Origin: an uncultured Oscillospiraceae bacterium
GTDB lineage: Bacteria > Bacillota > Clostridia > Oscillospirales > Oscillospiraceae
Reading direction: 5' to 3'
Assembly (NCBI GenBank): GCA_949841355.1
Contig: CATKZP010000002.1
Location: 124,001-188,000 of the forward strand
Length of the DNA stretch: 64,000 bases
Shown here: one piece after another, positions 57,384 through 64,000 of the stretch
Layout: every line of letters begins with the position of its first letter
Position numbering within the stretch: position 1 is the first letter of the stretch
Notes under the pieces: generated by a model
The model's input: the letters and a program-made list of their open reading frames with translations, nothing else
What the model was told of the DNA's origin: nothing
Databases searched by the model: none
Translations under genes and position numbers: made by a program

Positions 57384-57425
57384 GCCGCCTGTCCCCCCGC
57401 CTTCGCGGGGCGCGGGCGGTTTTTC
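57384..57425 (+). terminator. Rho-independent terminator
   Basis: GCCGCCTGTCCCCCCGCCTTCGCGGGGCGCGGGCGGTTTTTC. Confidence 0.8.
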
Positions 57426-57435
57426 GCTTTTCCTC

Positions 57436-57464
57436 TTTACATTTGGCCCGGCGTTCTATATAAT
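57436..57464 (+). promoter_or_regulatory. prfB promoter (TTTACA-17-TATAAT)
   Basis: -35 at 57436-57441, -10 at 57459-57464. Confidence 0.6.
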
Positions 57465-57508
57465 TGTACGGAAAATAACGGCAAGCGCCGCGGAAGGATG
57501 AAAACGCA

Positions 57509-58630
57509 ATGCTTCAATTTGACGAATACCGGGTGAAGCTCAACAATTTAAAGCCGGAGCTGGACAAGCTGGGCCAGGCGCTGGACCTGGAGGCCGCCGC
57601 GCGGGAGCTGGACGAGCTCCACGCACAGTCCGCCGCCGACGGCTTCTGGGACAATGTGGAGAAGGCCCAGAAGGTCCAAAAGCGCATCAGCAACCTGGAG
57701 GACAAGGTGAGCGCCCAGGCCAAGCGCCAGGGCGCCTGGGACGACCTGATAACCCTGTGCGAGATGGGCAATGAGGAGGAGGACGAGTCCCTCATCCCCG
57801 AGGTGGAGGCGGGCTTTGACGCGCTGGTGAAGGAGATGGAGACCGCCCGGCTGTCCACCCTGTTGTCCGGGGAGTACGACGGCTCCACCGCCATCGTCTC
57901 CCTCCAGGCCGGGGCGGGGGGCACCGAGGCCCAGGACTGGGCCCAGATGCTCTACCGCATGTATACCCGCTGGGCGGAGCGCCACGGCTTCACCTACTCC
58001 GTGCTGGACTATCAGGACGGGGACGAGGCGGGCATCAAGTCCGCCGCCATCCGCATCGAGGGCGACAACGCCTACGGCTACCTGAAGAGCGAGCACGGCG
58101 TCCACCGCCTGGTGCGCATCTCCCCCTTCGACGCCAACGCCCGGCGGCAGACCTCCTTCGCCGCCGTGGAGGTGATGCCCGAGCTGGACGACAGCGTGGA
58201 GGTGGACATCCGGGACGAGGACATCGAGCGTCAGGTCTACCGCTCCTCCGGCGCCGGCGGCCAGCACATCAACAAGACCTCCTCCGCCGTGCGCCTCATC
58301 CACAAGCCCACCGGCATTGTGGTGTCCTGCCAGACCGAGCGCTCCCAGTTCCAGAACGAGGAGACCTGTATGAAGATGCTGCGCTCCAAGCTGATGCAGA
58401 TTAAGGAGCAGGAGCACCTGGACAAGATCTCCGACATCAAGGGCGTGCAGCTCAAAATCGAATGGGGCAGCCAGATCCGCTCCTATGTGTTCATGCCCTA
58501 CCAGCTGGTGAAGGACAACCGCACCGCCTACGAGACCTCCAACGTCAACGGCGTGATGGACGGCGACCTGGACGGCTTTATCAACGCCTACCTCACCGCC
58601 GCCGCCACGGGGAGCTGGGCCGCAAAGTAA
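57509..58630 (+). CDS. prfB: Peptide chain release factor 2
   Basis: GGTEAQDWAQML...; RIEGDNAYGYLKSEHGVHRLVRISPFDANARRQTSFAAVEVMP; SSGAGGQHINKTSSAVRLIHKPTGIVV; single uninterrupted frame. Confidence 0.96.
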   Translation: MLQFDEYRVKLNNLKPELDKLGQALDLEAAARELDELHAQSAADGFWDNVEKAQKVQKRISNLEDKVSAQAKRQGAWDDLITLCEMGNEEEDESLIPEVEAGFDALVKEMETARLSTLLSGEYDGSTAIVSLQAGAGGTEAQDWAQMLYRMYTRWAERHGFTYSVLDYQDGDEAGIKSAAIRIEGDNAYGYLKSEHGVHRLVRISPFDANARRQTSFAAVEVMPELDDSVEVDIRDEDIERQVYRSSGAGGQHINKTSSAVRLIHKPTGIVVSCQTERSQFQNEETCMKMLRSKLMQIKEQEHLDKISDIKGVQLKIEWGSQIRSYVFMPYQLVKDNRTAYETSNVNGVMDGDLDGFINAYLTAAATGSWAAK

Positions 58631-58632
58631 TC

Positions 58633-58670
58633 AAAACGGCTCTGGTCAGGGGACCGGGGCCGTTTTTGCC
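58633..58670 (+). terminator. Rho-independent terminator
   Basis: AAAACGGCTCTGGTCAGGGGACCGGGGCCGTTTTTG. Confidence 0.8.
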
Positions 58671-58701
58671 GCTTTGAAAAAATTGGGAGGATTTTTGGAA
58701 T

Positions 58702-58746
58702 AACTGCGCAGATTTGGTTGAAAATCCGGCGCAGTTTTTGTATAAT
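58702..58746 (+). promoter_or_regulatory. Promoter (TTGAAA-17-TATAAT) with overlapping operator-like palindrome
   Basis: -35 at 58718-58723, -10 at 58741-58746; AACTGCGC...GATTT-GGTTGA-AAATC...GCGCAGTT palindrome at 58702-58736. Confidence 0.6.
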
Positions 58747-58806
58747 AGACCCACAGCCTTCTTGAGAAGGGGAGGCTGAACGAAACCAGAAGGGAAAGGT
58801 GAGCAA

Positions 58807-60654
58807 ATGAAAGTAAAAAGCAAGCTGCTGGCGCTGCTGCTGGCGTTGGTGATGGCCGTCGGTCTGGCTGTCCCCGCGTTCGCGGCGCCGGCGGGCCCCT
58901 CCTCCGGAGAGGCCGAGGTGGATCTGGAGGGTAAAATCGTCATCCTCCACACCAACGATGTCCACGGCGCCATCGACAGCTATGCCAAGGTGGCCGCCCT
59001 CAAGAGCACCTATGAGGAGGCCGGAGCCGACGTCCTGCTGATGGACGCGGGCGACTTCAGCCAGGGCGAGCTGGAGGTGGGCGCCGACCGCGGCGCCTAC
59101 GCCGTGGAGCTGATGAATCTGGCGGGCTACGACGTGGCCGCCCCCGGCAACCACGAGTTCGACTATGGCTTTGACAACCTGAAGGCCATGGTGGAAAAGG
59201 CGGACTTCCCCGTCCTGGCCGCCAACGTCCAGTACGAGGGCAAGAACGCCTTCGGTGACCGCATCGTGCTGACCGCCGGCGAGAAGAAGATCGGCGTGTT
59301 CGGCCTGGACACCCCGGAGAGCGCCACCAAGACCCATCCCGCCAAGACCGTAGGCGTCACCTTCGCGGAGAAGGAGGCCATGTTCAAGATCGCCCAGGAG
59401 CAGGTGGACGCGCTGAAGGCCGAGGAATGCGACTACATCATCTGCCTGGGCCACCTGGGCATCGACGATGAGTCCGCGGGGAACCGCTCCATCGACCTGC
59501 TGGAGAAGGTCAGCGGCATTGATGTGTTCATCGACGGCCACTCCCACTCCACCCTGGAGGCCGTCAAGGAGGCCACCGGCGGCGCCGGCAAGGTGGGCGA
59601 CACCTACCTGACCTCCACCGGCACCAAGCTGGCCAGCGTGGGCCGGGTTATCCTGGACGGCGAGACCATCGCCATCGACAGCGTTTCCACCGAGGGCATC
59701 GAGGCGCCCGAGGACAGCGCCGTGGCCGCCCGCGCCGCCGAGATGAAGGCCGACATCGCCAAGCGCTATGACAACGGCAAGGTTGGCTCCACCGAAGTAC
59801 TGCTCAACGGCGACCGCGATCCCGGCAACCGCACCGAGGAGACCAATCTGGGCGACCTGATCTGTGACGCGCTGCTGTGGCGCGCCAAGAAGGAGGGCCT
59901 GGATGTGGACGCCGCCTTCACCAACGGCGGCGGCATCCGCGCCCCCATCAAGGCGGGCGACATCACCAAGCGCGACGTGTTCAATGTGCTGCCCTTCTTC
60001 AACACTCTGGCCGTGGCCGAGGTGACCGGCGAGCAGCTGCTGGAGATCCTGGAGGCGTCCACCTACTGTACCCCCACCGCCGTGGGCGGCTTCCCCCAGG
60101 TGTCCGGCATTGAGTACACCATCGACACCACCGTGGAGTTCGACCAGGGCGGTCAGTACCCCGGTTCCACCTACTACGGCCCCGCCTCCATCAAGCGCGT
60201 GACCATCCAGACCGTGGGCGGCGAGGCGTTTGATCCCCAGGCCGTCTACCACATCGCCACCAACGACTTCCTGGCCGCGGGCGGCGACACCTGCTACACC
60301 CTGAAGAGCCTGGACGCCGACAAGAACAAGAGCATCGAGGTGTTCCTGGACGAGGCCCTGATGTCCTACATCGACGAGGAGCTGAAGGGCACCGTCACCG
60401 CCGAGCAGTATGGCCAGCCCCAGGGCCGCATCACCATCAAGAAGGCCGAGGTGCAGCCAGAGCCCAATCCTCAGCCCGATCCTAAGCCCGAGGGCGCCTA
60501 TACCGTGGTGCCGGGCGACAACCTCTCCAAGATCGCCAAGAACCAGTACGGCGACAGCTCCAAGTGGCGCGTGATCTACGAGGCCAACAAGAACATCATC
60601 TCCAATCCCAACCAGATCTGGCCCGGCCAGACCCTGGTTCTCCCCGCCGCCTGA
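58807..60654 (+). CDS. Secreted 5'-nucleotidase/metallophosphoesterase with C-terminal LysM domain
   Basis: Signal peptide; IVILHTNDVHGAID; LLMDAGDFSQGE; PGNHEFDYGFDNL; FTNGGGIRAPIKAGDITKRDVFNVLPF; LysM YTVVPGDNLSKIAKNQYGDSSKWRVIYEANKNIISNPNQIWPGQTLVLP. Confidence 0.95.
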   Translation: MKVKSKLLALLLALVMAVGLAVPAFAAPAGPSSGEAEVDLEGKIVILHTNDVHGAIDSYAKVAALKSTYEEAGADVLLMDAGDFSQGELEVGADRGAYAVELMNLAGYDVAAPGNHEFDYGFDNLKAMVEKADFPVLAANVQYEGKNAFGDRIVLTAGEKKIGVFGLDTPESATKTHPAKTVGVTFAEKEAMFKIAQEQVDALKAEECDYIICLGHLGIDDESAGNRSIDLLEKVSGIDVFIDGHSHSTLEAVKEATGGAGKVGDTYLTSTGTKLASVGRVILDGETIAIDSVSTEGIEAPEDSAVAARAAEMKADIAKRYDNGKVGSTEVLLNGDRDPGNRTEETNLGDLICDALLWRAKKEGLDVDAAFTNGGGIRAPIKAGDITKRDVFNVLPFFNTLAVAEVTGEQLLEILEASTYCTPTAVGGFPQVSGIEYTIDTTVEFDQGGQYPGSTYYGPASIKRVTIQTVGGEAFDPQAVYHIATNDFLAAGGDTCYTLKSLDADKNKSIEVFLDEALMSYIDEELKGTVTAEQYGQPQGRITIKKAEVQPEPNPQPDPKPEGAYTVVPGDNLSKIAKNQYGDSSKWRVIYEANKNIISNPNQIWPGQTLVLPAA

Positions 60655-60656
60655 GC

Positions 60657-60697
60657 GCACACGGGACCCCGGCCAATGGCTGGGGTCCCGCTTTTTC
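60657..60697 (+). terminator. Rho-independent terminator
   Basis: ACGGGACCCCGGCCAATGGCTGGGGTCCCGCTTTTT. Confidence 0.88.
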
Positions 60698-60734
60698 GCC
60701 TCTTCCGTCGAAAAAGAAACTTTTGGAAATTTTC

Positions 60735-60763
60735 TTGACACTCCGGCAAAATAAGAGTATACT
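60735..60763 (+). promoter_or_regulatory. Promoter (TTGACA-17-TATACT)
   Basis: -35 at 60735-60740, -10 at 60758-60763; drives a ~250-nt leader. Confidence 0.7.
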
Positions 60764-61021
60764 CAAAGTAAAGAAAAGGAAAGTTTTGACTTTTGAATGA
60801 TGGTCCAAGCCATGCAGAGTCCTACTTGCGGCACAGCGCCACACAGGCAGGGACGGCTGCCGGCATGGACTTTTATTTTATTCCGCCGGCAGCGCTCCAG
60901 TCCGCCGCCGTCTCGGAATACGTCCTGTTATTCCCTGCGTCCCGGGAGCTTGTCAGCGGGCCGGCGGGCGCAGGGCCGCGCCCCGCGCGTCCACCGGCGC
61001 GGGCGGAGAGGAGAGAGAGAT

Positions 61022-61867
61022 ATGAAAAGCGCATTAATCAAGCTGCGGGAGACCCAAAACTCCATGAGCGCCACCGAGCGCGCCGTCTCCAACTACCTGC
61101 TGACCCACCAGGGGGAGGCCATGGGGCTGAGCATCCATCAGCTGGCTGAAAAAACCTTCGCCTCCCCTTCGACCATCATCCGAATGTGCCAGCGCATCGG
61201 CTTCGCCGGATACAAGGAATTCCGCCAGGCCGTAACGTGCGAGGTGGCGGTGCGCCGCTTCAGCCAGAATGAGCAGCGCCCCCGGGAGATCTCCTCCTCC
61301 GACAGCATGGAGGACATCGTGGAAAAGGTCACCCAAAAGAACATTCTCTCCCTGGAGGACAGCAAAAACCTGCTGGACGCCGCCACCCTGGACGCCTGCG
61401 TCGAGCTGCTCAAAACCTCCCGCACGGTGCTGCTGTTCGGGCTGGGCGCGTCGCTGTACGCCGCGCGGGACGCCTATTTGAAGTTCCTGCGGCTGAACAA
61501 GCCCTGCGTCATCAACGACGACTGGCCTTCCCAGCTGCTCCAGGCCAAAAACTCCGGCAGCCAGGATCTGGCCATTGTGGTGTCCTACTCCGGCGAGACG
61601 GCGGAGGTCATTCAGTCCATGCGCATCCTCCGGGAGAACGGCACTCCCATCATCGCCATCACCCGGTGCTCCCCCACGCCGGTCTCGGAGCTGGCCGACT
61701 ACCGGCTCTACACCACCGACGACGAGGCCACCCTCCACGACGGCACCATGTCCTCCCGCATCGCTCAGCTGAACGTCTTTGACATCCTTTACACCGCCTT
61801 CACCACCGCCGAGCTCAGGTACCACATGGAGCAGTTTTCCGTCGCCCGCGAGGCCGGAACCGCCTGA
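61022..61867 (+). CDS. MurR/RpiR family transcriptional regulator (HTH + SIS)
   Basis: MSATERAVSNYLLTHQGEAMGLSIHQLAEKTFASPSTIIRMCQRIGFAGYKEFR; SIS domain VLLFGLGASLYAARDAYLKFLRL; VVSYSGETAEVI. Confidence 0.92.
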   Translation: MKSALIKLRETQNSMSATERAVSNYLLTHQGEAMGLSIHQLAEKTFASPSTIIRMCQRIGFAGYKEFRQAVTCEVAVRRFSQNEQRPREISSSDSMEDIVEKVTQKNILSLEDSKNLLDAATLDACVELLKTSRTVLLFGLGASLYAARDAYLKFLRLNKPCVINDDWPSQLLQAKNSGSQDLAIVVSYSGETAEVIQSMRILRENGTPIIAITRCSPTPVSELADYRLYTTDDEATLHDGTMSSRIAQLNVFDILYTAFTTAELRYHMEQFSVAREAGTA

Positions 61868-61885
61868 TCCGCCATCCATCCATAA

Positions 61886-61929
61886 AAACAGCTGCCGGAG
61901 CCAAATGGCTCCGGCAGCGTCTTTTTGAT
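61886..61929. terminator. Rho-independent terminator
   Basis: AAACAGCTGCCGGAGCCAAATGGCTCCGGCAGCGTCTTTTTG. Confidence 0.88.
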
Positions 61930-61937
61930 ATACCGTC

Positions 61938-62996
61938 TTATCCCAGCCGGCGGCGCAGCAGTTCCGGGTTGTCCGCGTGGGCCAGGGCTGTCTCCCGGCT
62001 GATCTTGCCCGCCTGGCACAGCGCCAGAATGGACTGGTCCATGGAGATCATGCCCTCCGCGCCGCCCGCGGCGATGGCGTTGTCGATCTGGTGGCTCTTG
62101 CCGTCCCGGATCAGGCCCTTGATGCCGCTGGTGGCGTGCATGACCTCGAAAGCGGGCACCAGCCCGCCGTTCTCCCCCACAATCAGCTGCTGGGACACCA
62201 CGGTGCGCAGCACCATGCTCAGCTGAATGCGCACCTGGGCCTGCTGCTCGCTGGGGAAGGAGTCGATGATGCGGTCGATGGCGTTCACCGCCCCCTTGGT
62301 GTGCAGGGTGGCGATGAGCAGATGGCCGGTCTCCGCCGCGGTCATGGCGGTGAGGATGGTCTCATGGTCCCGCATCTCGCCCAGCAGAATCACGTCAGGC
62401 GCCTGGCGCAGGCAGGCCCGCAGCCCGGAGATGTAGTCCTCCGTGTCAATGGAGATCTCCCGCTGGCTGATGACGCTGCGCTGGTTGCGGTGCAGGTACT
62501 CGATGGGGTTCTCCATGGTGATGATGTGGCACTCCCGGGTGCGGTTGATGCGGTCGATGATGCAGGCCTGAGTGGTGGACTTGCCGCTGCCCGCCTTGCC
62601 GGTGACCAAAATCATGCCGGAGCGTTCCTCCGCCAGGTCGATCACCCGGGTCGGGATGTCCACCGACCGCCAGTCGGGGATGCCGAAGGCCACCACCCGG
62701 ATCACCGCCGCCATGGAGCCGCGCTGGCGGTATGCGTTCACGCGAAACCGGGCCAGCCCCGCCACAGAGAAGGAAAAGTCGTCGTCCCCCCGCGCCCGGA
62801 AGCCGTCAATGGGGCGGTTGGCCTGGGCGTAGATGGCGGCAATCAGCCGCTCGCTCTCCTCGGGGGTGACCCGGTCGGCGCCGATGGGCTGCATCCGCAC
62901 GCCCAGCTTCTCACACACGGGGCTGCCCGCGATGATGAACATGTCCGACCCCTCGTCCTTCACCACCCGGGTCAGATATTCCAGCAATTCCGCCAT
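61938..62996 (-). CDS. PilT-type (twitching motility) ATPase
   Basis: MILVTGKAGSGKSTTQACIIDRIN (Walker A); LHRNQRSVISQREI; LLGEMRDHETILTAMTAAETGHLLIATLHTKGAVNAIDRIID. ATG at 62996. Confidence 0.93.
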   Translation of the reverse strand: MAELLEYLTRVVKDEGSDMFIIAGSPVCEKLGVRMQPIGADRVTPEESERLIAAIYAQANRPIDGFRARGDDDFSFSVAGLARFRVNAYRQRGSMAAVIRVVAFGIPDWRSVDIPTRVIDLAEERSGMILVTGKAGSGKSTTQACIIDRINRTRECHIITMENPIEYLHRNQRSVISQREISIDTEDYISGLRACLRQAPDVILLGEMRDHETILTAMTAAETGHLLIATLHTKGAVNAIDRIIDSFPSEQQAQVRIQLSMVLRTVVSQQLIVGENGGLVPAFEVMHATSGIKGLIRDGKSHQIDNAIAAGGAEGMISMDQSILALCQAGKISRETALAHADNPELLRRRLG

Positions 62997-63013
62997 AATA
63001 TGGTCCGTCCTCC

Positions 63014-63451
63014 TTAAAACAGCGTGCTGTCTCCGTCCCAGACGTCCAGCTCGTCGTCCGCCTCCCACTGTCCCACGGGAACCGCCTTCCAGCACACGAT
63101 TTCATAGTTTTCCAGGTCCAGCGCGTCGGGGAAGCGCACCTCCACCCGCAGCTCCTGCTGGTCCGAGATGGGGCAGCTGTAGCTGGCGCTGAGCTCGCCA
63201 AGGCCGTCCCACTCCACGCCCTCCGGCTCCTCTCCCGCCCGCAGGCGGGCCAGAATCTCCTGGGCCTTCACGTCGGCGGCGTAATAGTCGGCCACCGCCC
63301 GGGCGGAGGTCTCGCTGAGCCGCCCGTTGGCCCGCACGGTGGACAGGCTGAGCAGCGCGAACACCGTCAGGCACAGCACCGCGAACACCACCAGCAGGGA
63401 CGCGCCCCCCACCGGCGGCGGCGACAGCTCGGTCTGCTTCCGCTCATCCAT
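63014..63451 (-). CDS. Single-TM protein in type IV pilus-like cluster, unknown function
   Basis: MDERKQTELSPPPVGGASLLVVFAVLCLTVFALLSLSTVRANGRLSETSARAVADYYAADVKAQE; ATG at 63451; the listed 63799 start reads through another gene. Confidence 0.65.
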   Translation of the reverse strand: MDERKQTELSPPPVGGASLLVVFAVLCLTVFALLSLSTVRANGRLSETSARAVADYYAADVKAQEILARLRAGEEPEGVEWDGLGELSASYSCPISDQQELRVEVRFPDALDLENYEIVCWKAVPVGQWEADDELDVWDGDSTLF

Positions 63452-63887
63452 GGAAAAACACCTCCTGCTGCCAGGCCACTTCGATCTCGAACAGCGCCTC
63501 TCCCTCCGCCTCGGACACGCAGACGGACGCCTTGCCCATACCGGCCACACCGATGTCAACAGATTCGGCCCGCAGGCAGTAGGCATATTCCCGAGTATCG
63601 GAAAGGCTCCAGTCCTCGTTGTAATGGGCAGAAAAGGCGGGCTCCTCCTGGGCATACGCCCCGAACGGGATGCCCAGCTGCTGCGCCGCCGCTTCAAAAT
63701 CGCCGCCACTGTGCCGGATGGCCTCCGCCGCGTTCTGGCACAGCACCACCGCCGCGTCCCGGGCCTCGTTCCGGGCGGAGGCCGCGTCGGAGCGCACAAA
63801 GGCCTGGACGCACAGCGCCGCCGCCAGGGCGAACACCACCAGCATCACCATCTGCTCCATGAGCAGCAATGGGGCCTTGCTTTTCAT
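63444..63887 (-). CDS. Pseudopilin-like single-TM protein
   Basis: MKSKAPLLLMEQMVMLVVFALAAALCVQAFVRSDAASARNEARDAAVVLCQNAAEAIRHSGGD. Confidence 0.65.
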   Translation of the reverse strand: MKSKAPLLLMEQMVMLVVFALAAALCVQAFVRSDAASARNEARDAAVVLCQNAAEAIRHSGGDFEAAAQQLGIPFGAYAQEEPAFSAHYNEDWSLSDTREYAYCLRAESVDIGVAGMGKASVCVSEAEGEALFEIEVAWQQEVFFHG

Positions 63888-64000
63888 GACCCAGCCCCCT
63901 CTCCGCTGCGCAGGGACAGCACCAGCTCCACCGCCGCGCCCTGCTCCGGCGTCACGCTCAATTCCAGCAGCCCGTCCGTCAGCGACACCGACAGGGCCTG
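63884..64000 (-). CDS. 3' end of an upstream gene in the pilus-like cluster (truncated by window edge)
   Basis: Open frame ...QALSVSLTDGLLELSVTPEQGAAVELVLSLRSGEGAGS* with ATGA overlap to the next gene. Confidence 0.5.
   Translation of the reverse strand, partial: QALSVSLTDGLLELSVTPEQGAAVELVLSLRSGEGAGS

Noticed and set aside
1-64000. CRISPR arrays, tRNA/rRNA genes, prophage or intact transposase genes
   Set aside because: Looked for and not seen; only the small MITE-like element suggests mobility.

Overview
This 64 kb window is a high-GC chromosomal segment from a spore-forming Firmicute. SpoIIID, an FtsK/SpoIIIE translocase, SLH-anchored proteins and the codon bias suggest an Oscillospiraceae-like (Clostridium cluster IV) gut bacterium; that taxonomy is inference. 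Most genes are housekeeping: nrdD/nrdG, dut, ftsH, rlmB, rlmD, prfB, uppP, dinB, queH, trmO and transporters. No rRNA, tRNA, CRISPR array, prophage or intact transposase was seen. Long antisense 'shadow' ORFs on the ORF track are composition artefacts. The items most worth a second look are: (1) a signalling cluster at 1-8.2 kb with a 906-aa hybrid histidine kinase fused in frame to a complete DegV-like fatty-acid-binding domain, next to a lone receiver and a hybrid kinase carrying the only recognisable HPt; (2) a compact locus at 42.44-42.76 kb that looks like a type I toxin-antitoxin module (31-aa hydrophobic peptide, facing consensus promoters, long-range complementary arms); (3) a catalytically degenerate P-type ATPase-like protein at 49.8-51.9 kb; (4) a near-perfect parS site at 29.74 kb; (5) a ~160-bp fold-back MITE-like element at 45.08-45.24 kb; (6) a secreted protein with three exact-length 36-aa Cys/His repeats at 15.3-15.8 kb; (7) paired NrdR-like boxes on the nrdD promoter; (8) a free-standing 36-aa peptide gene upstream of prfB. 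All homology statements come from reading the translations; no search was run.
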